A stretch of DNA of 39,016 nt from JBLHKW01 sp047618565 (GTDB taxonomy: Bacteria > Planctomycetota > UBA1135 > GCA-002686595): NCBI GenBank assembly GCA_047618565.1, contig JBLHKW010000028.1, forward strand, positions 1-39,016. The letters are read 5' to 3'. Position 1 is the first letter of the stretch. Each line of letters opens with the position of its first letter. The position numbers and the translations under genes were made by a program. The notes under the pieces are model-generated. The model made no database searches. It was not told where the DNA came from and saw only the letters and a list, made by a program, of their open reading frames with translations. This document shows, in pieces, positions 1 to 7,612 of this stretch.

Positions 1-118
1 CTGGCCCCGTCCCCGCCAGGGTGGGGTTAGGCCCTTTGGGGCCCCGTCGGTGGCGGTGCCGGGGCAAGGTGGGGCGTCCCCCCGTTTTGCTCCAGAGCCC
101 GAAGCCGAGGGAACCGTA

Positions 119-161
119 CCCCAACCCCTGATATCGCCCCAACCCCAACCCCCAATCCCCC
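119..161 (-). other. Guanine-quadruplex-prone tract upstream of mutL
   Basis: The plus strand carries six runs of four or five C (119-122, 125-128, 137-140, 143-146, 149-153, 157-161) separated by AA, an 8-nt spacer, AA, AA and AAT. The minus strand therefore reads G4-5 runs with TT linkers, like a GGGGTT telomeric repeat, and meets the usual sequence rule for an intramolecular quadruplex. It lies about 85 bases before the mutL start. The rest of 1-246 is G/C-rich and shows no gene on either strand. Function is unknown. Confidence 0.5.
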
Positions 162-246
162 TCCCTGACAACAATCCCCCCCGACCTGTTTGACAGATGC
201 CCTTCCGTCGCCGAGCCTGACCTCTCCGTTCACCGAGGTCACACCC

Positions 247-2091
247 ATGAAATCGTCTGCTTCTGTACAGCGCATCGCACTGCTCCCCGAGGTTGTCCGC
301 AACCAGATTGCCGCGGGTGAGGTGATCGAGCGGCCGGCGTCGGTGGTCAAGGAGCTACTCGACAATGCTCTGGATGCGGGCGCGACTCAGATCGACGTGG
401 ATCTGGACGACGGAGGCATGCGTTCGATTCGGGTGCAGGACAACGGCATCGGGATGGGGCGTGAGGACCTGGCGCTTTGCTTCGAGCCGCATGCGACCAG
501 CAAGCTGCGTACGCCCGATGATCTTGAGCACATCGCGAGTCTTGGATTTCGTGGTGAGGCGCTCGCTTCGATGGGCTCGATTGCGCGCTGTAGTGTCTTC
601 TCGCGCGAGCCGGAGTCGGACCTTGGGCTGCAGATCGACAACGAGGGTGGTCGGTTGTCGGAGATCCATGAGGCGGGTGGGGCACACGGCACACTGGTGA
701 CGGTGCGTGATCTGTTCTTCAACACGCCCGCACGGCGGCGCTTTCTGAAGCGCACGTCGACGGAGCTCGGGCGTTGCCTCGACATGGTGCAGCGCGCGGC
801 GCTGGCTCACGTGGGCGTCGGCTTCGGGGCGACGCACGCTGGGAAACGGCTGTACGACGTGACTGCGGACATGGATCTGCTCGGTCGCATCCGGCGCACG
901 TTCGGGTCCGAGCTTGCGGATTCCTTGATGGTGGTCGAGGCCTCGAGCGGGAGTACGCGCCTCTTTGGCTACGTAGCGCCGCCGCGTTTCTCGCGGCGCG
1001 ACACCTCGCGTCAGATGTGGTTCCTGAACGGCCGCTCCCTGCGCGACAAGGTTCTCACGCGCGTCTTGAAGGAGGGCTATCGGGGCTTCCTGGTCGAGGG
1101 CCGGCAGCCCGTCGCCTTCCTGCAGCTGTCTGTCGATCCCGCGGTGGTCGACGTAAATGTACATCCGGCGAAGTCCGAGGTGCGCTTCCGAGAACAGCGC
1201 GCGCTGTTTGGGTTCCTGGTGACCGCCCTGCGAGAGGCTGTCGCGAAGACCGACATGTCGACGCCCGGGGAGTCGATGATCCGTACCATGGAGCGTCGCA
1301 CCGTGCGTCCGGGCGATGCGCCCGGCCAGGGCGTGCTCCCCAATCCGGGTCCGATGGTGGGCGCCGCACGGCGGACCAGTGAGCCCTTCCAGGTGCGTAA
1401 CGTCGAGGGAGACGCCTACGTTGTCCCGACCCAGGGTCCGAGAGCGGCCGACAGCGGTTCCCCTGGCGCGGGCGTGGGGGCAGCCTCGGCGGCGACGGAC
1501 TGGGCCGAGGTCGATCAGCTGCGCGGCCCGTTCTTGCAGATCGATCGGACCTATATCGTGCGCGCCCTGCCGCAGGGCTTCGAGATCATCGATCAGCACG
1601 CCTTGCACGAGCGCGTGACCTACGAAGGCTTGCTATGCGAGGTGCGTGCGGGCGCCGTCGAGGTCCAGCAGCGCCTCGTCCCGGAGCTGATCGAGCTCTC
1701 CCGCGCTGACGTGGCGCTCGTCTCCGACCATCTCGACTCGTTGAAGCAGATCGGCGTGGACGTCGCCGTGTTTGGCGAGACGACGGTCGCGGTGCACGGA
1801 CTTCCCGCCCGCCTGCGCAACCCCGATATCGAGGGGCTCGTGCGAGATGTGGTCGAGGTCATTCGCCGCACAGGCAAGACTCCGGCGGCCGAGGACGTGC
1901 TGGAGGAGCTGTTGCACAGCGCCGCCTGTCGCAGTTCGATCATGGCGGGGGACGCATTGACCGAGGACGAGATCCGCGTTCTGTTGACGCGCGCGCGCGA
2001 GCTCGAGACCGATCAAACGTGTCCGCACGCGCGGCCCACACGGGTCAAGTTCGACCTCTCCGACCTGGAGAAGGCGTTCCATCGACGCTGA
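247..2091 (+). CDS. mutL: DNA mismatch repair protein MutL, endonuclease type
   Basis: A 614-residue MutL, the ATP-dependent matchmaker of mismatch repair that links MutS to strand incision. The N-terminal GHKL ATPase has NQIAAGEVIERP (19-30), the catalytic-Glu/Mg-Asn motif KELLDNALDAGA (E36, N40), DNGIGM (65-70), HATSKL and GFRGEAL (100-106). After a Pro/Gly-rich linker the C-terminal dimerisation domain has all four nickase motifs: DQHALHERVTYE (449-460), ACR (560-562), CPHARP (592-597) and FHR at 611-613. It should therefore nick DNA itself, as in organisms without MutH. The ATG at 247 is preferred over an in-frame TTG at 190: GAGG lies 8 nt upstream (235-238) and the conserved sequence begins soon after. 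Family assignment is certain; metal-dependent nicking is inferred from the motifs. Confidence 0.97.
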   Translation: MKSSASVQRIALLPEVVRNQIAAGEVIERPASVVKELLDNALDAGATQIDVDLDDGGMRSIRVQDNGIGMGREDLALCFEPHATSKLRTPDDLEHIASLGFRGEALASMGSIARCSVFSREPESDLGLQIDNEGGRLSEIHEAGGAHGTLVTVRDLFFNTPARRRFLKRTSTELGRCLDMVQRAALAHVGVGFGATHAGKRLYDVTADMDLLGRIRRTFGSELADSLMVVEASSGSTRLFGYVAPPRFSRRDTSRQMWFLNGRSLRDKVLTRVLKEGYRGFLVEGRQPVAFLQLSVDPAVVDVNVHPAKSEVRFREQRALFGFLVTALREAVAKTDMSTPGESMIRTMERRTVRPGDAPGQGVLPNPGPMVGAARRTSEPFQVRNVEGDAYVVPTQGPRAADSGSPGAGVGAASAATDWAEVDQLRGPFLQIDRTYIVRALPQGFEIIDQHALHERVTYEGLLCEVRAGAVEVQQRLVPELIELSRADVALVSDHLDSLKQIGVDVAVFGETTVAVHGLPARLRNPDIEGLVRDVVEVIRRTGKTPAAEDVLEELLHSAACRSSIMAGDALTEDEIRVLLTRARELETDQTCPHARPTRVKFDLSDLEKAFHRR

Positions 2092-2115
2092 GCGTCGGCG
2101 CCGGTCCGGTGCGAC

Positions 2116-3087
2116 TCAGGGCAGGAAGTCCTCGCCCTGGAAGCGCGGGTTCAGTGCACCGTTCTTCTTGAGGAAGAGGTCCGCGCCGGGGCGGTCATCG
2201 AAGGTCCAGCGGATGCCCTCGCGGTGCGTTCGGTAGACGAGCAGATGTTGCGGGATGCGCCGCTCTCCGATCGAGGACCAGGCGCGGATCTCCACCAGCA
2301 GGGTCGACTCGGCGACGGGTCTGCGCGCCTGGTCTTCCTGCAGGACGGCCAGCTCGACCGCACCGGTTTCGGGGTTCTGTCCCAGGTAGGCGCGGTAGAC
2401 GATGCCTTGCTGCTGCTCGCCGGTCTCGGCGAGCTGGAAGTCGGGGCTGCGAACCGCCAGCCAGGCTAGCTTGCCGGCCTGTTCGGCCAGGGCGCCGGTC
2501 GGGAAGGCGATCTCGAGTTCGGTCACCTCGCTCAGTTCGACGACGCGCATGGTCGCCGGGGTGGCGATGGCCAGAAAGTTGCGCGCGATGGCCGCCCACT
2601 GGCTGAGCTCGCGACGGCTCTGGACGTTCTCGCGTCCGATGAGCTCCGTCTTGTGCTCCTTGTCGATCAGCCAGTCACCGAGCGGGCCGCGCAGCTGGAT
2701 ACGCCCGGACTTGCTCCACTCGCTCCGGATGTAGCCCGTGCTGGACCAGAAGCGGTAGCGTGCGATACCGAGGCTGTTCATGCTGCTCTCGGTGCGTACA
2801 TCCACGTCGAAGCGCAGGTCGAACCCGGTCAGGGACTCGCTGGTCGGGCCGCCGGTGGCATCCACGATCTTCTGCCACAGCTTGCGCGCGCCCTGGCTCG
2901 CGTCTGCGGGGATACGGCCCGGTTCGACCGTCTCGCCGTCGCTGGCGATCAGTCGCGGCGCCGGCTCGAGGCCGCTCGGCGGAGGCGGCAGCTTGCCGGG
3001 CGGGACCTGGCCATCCTGCGTGGGAATCGAGGCGAGCGCGGCCGTCATGAGCACGGCGAGGTGGGTCAGGAGCATCGCGGGTTGCAT
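2116..3087 (-). CDS. Secreted protein of unknown function
   Basis: 323 residues. It begins with a short hydrophobic signal-like segment (MQPAMLLTHLAVLMTAALAS) followed by a Pro-rich stretch (PPGKLPPPPSG). The body has alternating polar/hydrophobic segments suggestive of beta structure (for example IARYRFWSSTGYIRSEW and GPLGDWLIDKEHKTELIG), and a Gly/Asp-rich end. I do not recognise the family. The layout faintly recalls LolA-like periplasmic lipid-carrier folds, but no diagnostic motif supports that. It is convergent with mutL (24 nt apart) and divergent from miaA, with 168 nt between start codons. Likely exported; function open. Confidence 0.75.
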   Translation of the reverse strand: MQPAMLLTHLAVLMTAALASIPTQDGQVPPGKLPPPPSGLEPAPRLIASDGETVEPGRIPADASQGARKLWQKIVDATGGPTSESLTGFDLRFDVDVRTESSMNSLGIARYRFWSSTGYIRSEWSKSGRIQLRGPLGDWLIDKEHKTELIGRENVQSRRELSQWAAIARNFLAIATPATMRVVELSEVTELEIAFPTGALAEQAGKLAWLAVRSPDFQLAETGEQQQGIVYRAYLGQNPETGAVELAVLQEDQARRPVAESTLLVEIRAWSSIGERRIPQHLLVYRTHREGIRWTFDDRPGADLFLKKNGALNPRFQGEDFLP

Positions 3088-3255
3088 GGCAGCGTTCTAC
3101 GGTTCGGCGCGGCATGGCGCCACTGGTAATGGTGGTGCGGCACAGCATGTACGTGGGACAGGGCCTTTCCTGTGCCGGAGGTACCTCAAAAAGCGGTCTT
3201 TTGGATCCGGCATCTCTACAATCCGCGAGCCCCGCACCCGCGTGCGACCCAACCG

Positions 3256-4191
3256 ATGCCGGCTCTACCCAACGATGCGTTCGAGCGCGCCCCGCTGTGC
3301 TGCCTGATCGGTCCCACCGCGGCGGGCAAGACCGCCTTCGCGCTCGAGGTGGCCGAGGCTGCCGGAGCCGAGATCCTGTCCCTGGATTCGATGCTGGTGT
3401 ACCGCGGGATGGACGTCGGGACCGCCAAGCCGAGCTCGGACGAGCGCTCGCGCATTGTCCACCACATGATCGACCTGGTGCAGCCCCACGAGCGCTACGA
3501 CGTCCAGCGTTACCTGACCGAGGCCTGCGTCGTGCTCGACGACGTGCTCAGGCGCGGCAAGCGAGCCTTGTTCGTGGGCGGGACGGGTTTCTATCTGGCC
3601 GCGTTGCTGCGCGGCCTTTTCGATGGCCCGGAGGTGGACCCGGAACTGCGCGCGGCGCTCGAGCTGCGCTTTGACGAGCAGGGGCCTGAAGCGTTGCACG
3701 CCGAGCTGGCGCGGATCGATCCAACCTCTGCTCAGCGCATCCACATGAATGACCGCAAGCGTCTTGTGCGCGCGCTCGAGGTGCAGCAGCAGACGGGCCG
3801 TTCGCTCTCGGACTGGCAGAAGCAATGGGGCCAGCCGTCCGCGCGCGAGTCGAGCGCCAGGCTCGTGGGCTTGCGCATCGAGCGCGAGGCGCTCGATGCG
3901 CGCATCAATGCGCGCTGTGGCCAGATGCTCGATGCGGGCTGGCGCGAGGAAGCCACTCGAATTCGCGCCGGTGATGGGCTGGGCCAGAGCGCCGCCCAGG
4001 CGCTGGGCTACGCGGAGGTGCTCGCGTGGGCCGACGGGGAGAGCACGCGCGCCGAAACGGAGGAGCGCATCGCCCAGCGGACGCGCCGTTTCGCCCGACG
4101 CCAGGACACCTGGTACCGAAAGTTCCCCATCAAATGGCTTTCGGCCACGCAAGCTAGCGTGGCCGAAGCACTGAACGTTTTTGGTTGGTAG
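3256..4191 (+). CDS. miaA: tRNA dimethylallyltransferase MiaA
   Basis: 311 residues, close to the family norm of about 300. MiaA transfers a dimethylallyl group to N6 of A37 in tRNAs reading UNN codons. Visible motifs: P-loop GPTAAGKTA (19-27), DSMLVYRGMDVGTAKP (44-59), GGTGFYLAALL, the NDRKRLVRALEV segment and the C-terminal RRQDTWYRKF. The ATG at 3256 places the P-loop at the usual distance. An in-frame GTG at 3172 would add 28 unconserved residues. Neither start has a clear Shine-Dalgarno. The 3' end overlaps a strong inverted repeat (4140-4167) that encodes part of the last 17 residues. Confidence 0.96.
   Translation: MPALPNDAFERAPLCCLIGPTAAGKTAFALEVAEAAGAEILSLDSMLVYRGMDVGTAKPSSDERSRIVHHMIDLVQPHERYDVQRYLTEACVVLDDVLRRGKRALFVGGTGFYLAALLRGLFDGPEVDPELRAALELRFDEQGPEALHAELARIDPTSAQRIHMNDRKRLVRALEVQQQTGRSLSDWQKQWGQPSARESSARLVGLRIEREALDARINARCGQMLDAGWREEATRIRAGDGLGQSAAQALGYAEVLAWADGESTRAETEERIAQRTRRFARRQDTWYRKFPIKWLSATQASVAEALNVFGW
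4140..4167 (+). terminator. 11-bp perfect hairpin at the 3' end of miaA
   Basis: TTCGGCCACGC (4140-4150) pairs perfectly with GCGTGGCCGAA (4157-4167) around the loop AAGCTA. A run of five T follows at 4178-4182, 10 nt beyond the stem, which is farther than in a canonical intrinsic terminator. The stem lies inside the miaA reading frame, ending 24 nt before the end of the stop codon. Since the next gene is convergent, a terminator here is plausible, but the spacing makes it uncertain. Confidence 0.4.
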
Positions 4192-4225
4192 GAGCGGCCC
4201 TACCTGGGTGGGAGCGTGGGAGGCT

Positions 4226-4720
4226 CTACTCTCCGACCACTTCCAGCTCGGCCATCTCGACCGAGTCTTCCGAGTTGCGCTTGGGCAGGATGCTCGCGAG
4301 GCCCGTGACCATGCCCGCCAGGGGCGGGGCGATGATCTCGTGGACCAGCGTCGAGGTGATCACCTGTATCGGCTCGCCGATCGCAACGACGGGGCGCAAC
4401 AGCTGACTCACTCCGCCCGGGTAGAGCAGGGCCGCCGGATCAAAGATGATCGGGCGCGTCTTGCTCTGCGGCCGGGTCACGTGGTTCGGGTTGTCCGAGT
4501 TGATGTTCATGAAGTGCCGCATCATGGTCTTCTGAACGTTCTGCCTGCGGTGCCACGCGAAATCGAGGTACTCGCCGTCACGCTCGGCGTTGTAGCCAAG
4601 GAAGAAACGGCTCACGCGCGGGACGGTCGACTCAGCTTCCCAGTGCTGGTTGATGCCCTTGCTGGCACAGCTCGAAAGGAGCGCAAGGAAGAGGGTCGCG
4701 GTGCTTAGGGCGCGCTTCAT
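4226..4720 (-). CDS. Small lipoprotein of unknown function
   Basis: 164 residues from the ATG at 4720. The N-terminus MKRALSTATLFLALLSSC is a lipoprotein signal with lipobox LSSC (Cys18), so the mature protein should be membrane-anchored. An upstream in-frame ATG would add 12 residues and spoil the signal, so it was not chosen. The middle is polar (HRRQNVQKTMMRHFMNINSDNPNHV is too long a stretch to be membrane-embedded). The C-terminal third is more hydrophobic, with LLRPVVAIGEPIQVITSTL and IIAPPLAGMVTGLASILP, possibly membrane-associated. I do not recognise the family. It is convergent with miaA and divergent from nadD. Confidence 0.72.
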   Translation of the reverse strand: MKRALSTATLFLALLSSCASKGINQHWEAESTVPRVSRFFLGYNAERDGEYLDFAWHRRQNVQKTMMRHFMNINSDNPNHVTRPQSKTRPIIFDPAALLYPGGVSQLLRPVVAIGEPIQVITSTLVHEIIAPPLAGMVTGLASILPKRNSEDSVEMAELEVVGE

Positions 4721-4836
4721 GGGTCGATCTTGGGTGGGGGCTGGGGGGTAGGGCACGAGTTGCCGTACCGCTCGGGGGCAAAATGATCGCCCGCGGGTGG
4801 ACTGAAGTCCAGTCTGGGCCGAGAATTGCGACGACC

Positions 4837-4944
4837 ATGAGCCCTTCGCTTCCCGAAACCCGGCCTCGCGCCGATCACCGACACTACCCGCCTGCGGGAC
4901 CAGGTAACCGCTCCTGGCAAGGCCATCTGGCGGTCCTGTCGTGA
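4837..4944 (+). CDS. Possible 35-codon leader ORF before nadD
   Basis: An ATG at 4837 opens a frame that stops at TGA 4942-4944, overlapping the nadD GTG (4941-4943) as GTGA. The encoded peptide is rich in Pro, Arg and His and resembles nothing I know. There is no good Shine-Dalgarno. The exact GTGA overlap is the only reason to list it; the frame may be open by chance. The surrounding 220-nt divergent spacer also holds a short stem (TGGACT/AGTCCA at 4798-4811) and no clear promoter. Confidence 0.15.
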   Translation: MSPSLPETRPRADHRHYPPAGPGNRSWQGHLAVLS

Positions 4945-5570
4945 GTGGGCGGCGCCTGGGATTGCTGGGAGGGTCCTTTGACCCGATCCACCGGGGTCAC
5001 CTGCACGCTGCACGGACGGCCCAGGCCGCTTTCGATCTGGACCGGGTGATCTTCGTGCCCGCGGCCCATCCACCCCACAAGCCCGACCGACGCCTGGCAC
5101 CGGGTCCCGATCGACTCGCGCTCGTGGAGCTCGCCATCGCCGGCGAGCCGACCTGGAGCGCCTGTGACCTGGAGCTCCATCGCAGCGGGCCGTCCTACAC
5201 CATCGACACGGTGCGCGAGCTAGCGGAGTACGTGGGCGAGCCCGCGCGGGCGAGTCTGTTTCTGATCCTGGGGCTGGACAACCTGGAGGGACTGCTCGAC
5301 TGGCAGCGCGCCGACGAGTTGCTGGAGCGCGTGCAGCCCGTTCTCATCCCGCGCGCCGGAGCGCCGCTTCCGGACCTGGACCGATTGCTCGAAGGGCGTC
5401 CGGTCGCATGGCGCGCCGCCCTCGAGCGCGGTCTGCTCGAGCTCCCGAACGTGTCGGGGCGCTCGACGGATCTGCGCGCGACCTTCGCCGGAGACGCTCC
5501 CGCGAGCCAGGATCTTCCTCCGGGCGTGGAACAGTACATTCGCTCGCACGGCCTCTATCAGGACCGCTGA
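4941..5570 (+). CDS. nadD: Nicotinate-nucleotide adenylyltransferase NadD
   Basis: 209 residues. NadD joins nicotinate mononucleotide to AMP to form deamido-NAD in NAD biosynthesis. It has the nucleotidyltransferase signature GGSFDPIHRGHLHAA (10-24, with the HxGH catalytic motif), FVPAAHPPHK, SYTIDTV, and a C-terminal STDLR in place of the usual SSTxIR. The start is GTG at 4941; no upstream ATG in frame is plausible, and the signature begins 9 residues in, as in other NadD proteins. The stop TGA overlaps the next gene's ATG by one base (TGATG), so the two are probably co-translated. The usual neighbours rsfS and proA are absent. Confidence 0.95.
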   Translation: MSGRRLGLLGGSFDPIHRGHLHAARTAQAAFDLDRVIFVPAAHPPHKPDRRLAPGPDRLALVELAIAGEPTWSACDLELHRSGPSYTIDTVRELAEYVGEPARASLFLILGLDNLEGLLDWQRADELLERVQPVLIPRAGAPLPDLDRLLEGRPVAWRAALERGLLELPNVSGRSTDLRATFAGDAPASQDLPPGVEQYIRSHGLYQDR

Positions 5571-6526
5571 TGGGGAATTGGCCCGATGCAAGCGCTGCCT
5601 GTGTCGCGGCCCTGGTCGCGGCTCTGGCCACCTTAATGGGGAGCCGGGTGGCCCTGCGCCACGGTTGGATCGACCACCGTGGCGGCGAGCAGGTCGCCCG
5701 CAAACCCCGCACCGTGCCCGTCCCGCTCGTCGGCGGAGCAGCCCTGTTGCTCGGATTCGTCGTGGCCGCAAACATCGCGCTCGATGCGGGCGCGGTCGAG
5801 CGGCCGGGCGACCCGATGGCCTGGCCGTGGCTGGCACTGGCCGCGGCCTTCACCCTGGGCTTGATCGACGATCTGCGTCGCGAGGGGCTCTCGGCACGGG
5901 TGAAGTTCGGGGGGCAGGTACTGGTCGCCAGCGCGCTCGCGCTCGACCCTGCGCTGGCCGTTCCGATGCAGCCCGGCGCCCGCGGACTGGTGTTCGTGGT
6001 GGCCCTCGTGGCCCAGAACGCGATCAACACCTTCGACAACGCCGACGGAGCCGCGACGTCCCTGGCCCTGGTCGGGCTCTTCCCGGTGGCGGTCGTGCGC
6101 GGCGCCCTGCTGGGGTTTCTCCCGTTCAATCTGCTCGGATGGCGCCGTGCGGCCGGGGCCCGGGTCCCACTGGCGTACCTGGGAGATTCCGGTAGCCATC
6201 TCCTGGGGGTCTGCATCGCGGCCGTGCCCGCCGCGTGGCCTGTGCTGGTTCTGCCCGTCCTCGACCTGGCCCGGCTCAGTCGCTTGCGCCTGGCGCGCGG
6301 GCGGGCCCCATGGCAGGGGGACCGCAGCCACCTGGCCCATCGCCTGATGGCCGCCGACTGGCCCGGACCCATGGTGGCCCTGACGCTCGCTGCGGTGGGC
6401 GGGCTCCCGGTTCTGGGGGCGCTGACGTCCACTGAGGGTGCCGTGGCCGGGGTCCTGGGCTGCGTGCTGGCCTTCTCGGTGCTCGTGGCGGCGACCCCGG
6501 ATCCCGAAGATCCCACCGTGAGATAG
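5570..6526 (+). CDS. MraY/WecA-family polyprenyl-phosphate glycosyl-1-phosphate transferase
   Basis: 318 residues, a polytopic membrane protein with about ten hydrophobic segments. Family motifs are present in order: GLIDDLRR (paired Asp, Mg site), NTFDNADGAATS (like NxxNxxDGxDGL), YLGDSGSHLLG and the basic loop GDRSHLAHRL (the HxxH-type substrate loop). Members transfer a sugar-1-phosphate from a UDP-sugar to undecaprenyl phosphate, starting a surface glycan. It lacks the signatures that would make it clearly MraY, and no peptidoglycan genes surround it, so a WecA/TagO-like role in polysaccharide initiation is the better guess. The start overlaps the nadD stop by one base. Confidence 0.88.
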   Translation: MGNWPDASAACVAALVAALATLMGSRVALRHGWIDHRGGEQVARKPRTVPVPLVGGAALLLGFVVAANIALDAGAVERPGDPMAWPWLALAAAFTLGLIDDLRREGLSARVKFGGQVLVASALALDPALAVPMQPGARGLVFVVALVAQNAINTFDNADGAATSLALVGLFPVAVVRGALLGFLPFNLLGWRRAAGARVPLAYLGDSGSHLLGVCIAAVPAAWPVLVLPVLDLARLSRLRLARGRAPWQGDRSHLAHRLMAADWPGPMVALTLAAVGGLPVLGALTSTEGAVAGVLGCVLAFSVLVAATPDPEDPTVR

Positions 6527-6540
6527 GTGCTCCGCCTTCG

Positions 6541-6561
6541 GGGGCAGCCTGGCTGTGCCCC
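6541..6561 (+). terminator. Stem-loop after the phosphoglycosyl transferase gene
   Basis: GGGGCA (6541-6546) pairs with TGCCCC (6556-6561), with further GCC/GGC pairing inside around a small bulge. It starts 14 nt after the stop codon. No T-run follows, so it may be a weak terminator or merely RNA-stabilising. The rest of the 195-nt spacer up to 6721 shows no gene I can support. Confidence 0.25.
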
Positions 6562-6721
6562 TCAGCAACACCGAAGCGAGTCAGCTCCAAGTCGAACACA
6601 TCCAACTGATGTGGCGCTCGGCCCTTGCCGCCCGCCGGGGTCGCCGAGATAATCTTCCGGCCAACACGCGGCCCTGGATGGTCGCTGCCAACCAGCTCGC
6701 CGCCTGACCCTGACCACTCCC

Positions 6722-7579
6722 GTGACTCCCTACCCCTTGACGGCCATCCTGGCGGACCTGCACGCCAACACTCCAGCGCTGGATGTGGCCATTGCGGATG
6801 CGCGTGCCCGTGGCGTCGAGCGCTTCGTCTGTCTGGGAGACGTGGTGGGCTACGGCGCCCGTCCGCGCCAGTGCCTGTCGATAGTGATGGATCTGTGCGT
6901 GCCCGGTGCCGTGGATACCGAGCGCGACGACATGGCCCTGGTCGACGGCATCTGTCTGCAAGGCAACCACGAGGATGCCCTGCTGAACTCGGCCGAGGAC
7001 TTCAATCCCAAGGCGCGCGCCGCCATCGAGTGGACGCGCGACGAGATCCGCAGCGATCCGGATCGCGAGCGCGGTTACGCCTACTGGGACTTCATCGACG
7101 GCCTGAAGCCGATGCGTTGCGACGATCGGACGATGTTCGCGCATGGTTCGCCGCGCGATCCCGTGCGCGAGTACATGTTGCCGCGCGACATTCGCGATGC
7201 GGCCAAGATGACGGCCAATTTTCAGGTCATGGAGCGCGACGTGTGCTTCGTTGGCCATAGCCACGTGCCAGCCGTGTATCGCGAGGACGGACGTCTGTTC
7301 TTGCCCGGCGGCCGCGGTAGCGCCCTGGACACGGGTACGGACGGCGAGGGCGAGATCGTCCGTGAACTGACCGGGCTCGCGCGCAACCGCGCGATCATCA
7401 ATGTCGGGTCCGTCGGGCAGCCGCGCGACGGCGACAACCGACTGTCCTACGCTACCTTCGATGGTGAACGCGTCACGTTCATCCGTCTGCCCTACGACTT
7501 CGAGAGTGCCGCCGCGGCGATCCGCGCGGTACCTGAGCTTCCCGACTACCTTGCTGACCGACTCGCCGTCGGCCGCTGA
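6722..7579 (+). CDS. Calcineurin-like metallophosphoesterase (YfcE/MJ0936-like)
   Basis: 285 residues. All metal-site motifs of the family are present: ILADLHAN (DxH), GDVVGYGARP (GDxxGYG), GNHE, VGHSHVP (GHxH) and NVGSVGQPRDG. This subtype (GYG after the GD motif, GSVGQPRDG near the end) is common as a cytoplasmic phosphodiesterase or phosphatase of unproven substrate, and resembles the protein-phosphatase-like group often annotated only as metallophosphoesterase. There is no signal peptide. The start is GTG at 6722. It lies 33 nt upstream of yidC, probably co-transcribed. Substrate cannot be told from the sequence. Confidence 0.9.
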   Translation: MTPYPLTAILADLHANTPALDVAIADARARGVERFVCLGDVVGYGARPRQCLSIVMDLCVPGAVDTERDDMALVDGICLQGNHEDALLNSAEDFNPKARAAIEWTRDEIRSDPDRERGYAYWDFIDGLKPMRCDDRTMFAHGSPRDPVREYMLPRDIRDAAKMTANFQVMERDVCFVGHSHVPAVYREDGRLFLPGGRGSALDTGTDGEGEIVRELTGLARNRAIINVGSVGQPRDGDNRLSYATFDGERVTFIRLPYDFESAAAAIRAVPELPDYLADRLAVGR

Positions 7580-7612
7580 TCCCTCGCGGATCCAGAGAGA
7601 ACTCCACCGACC

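Noticed and set aside
190..246. TTG start giving a 633-residue MutL
   Set aside because: The 19 extra residues are not conserved, and the ATG at 247 has GAGG 8 nt upstream.
6609..6707. A 32-codon frame before the metallophosphoesterase
   Set aside because: No ribosome-binding site, composition like random high-GC sequence, and no overlap with the next start.
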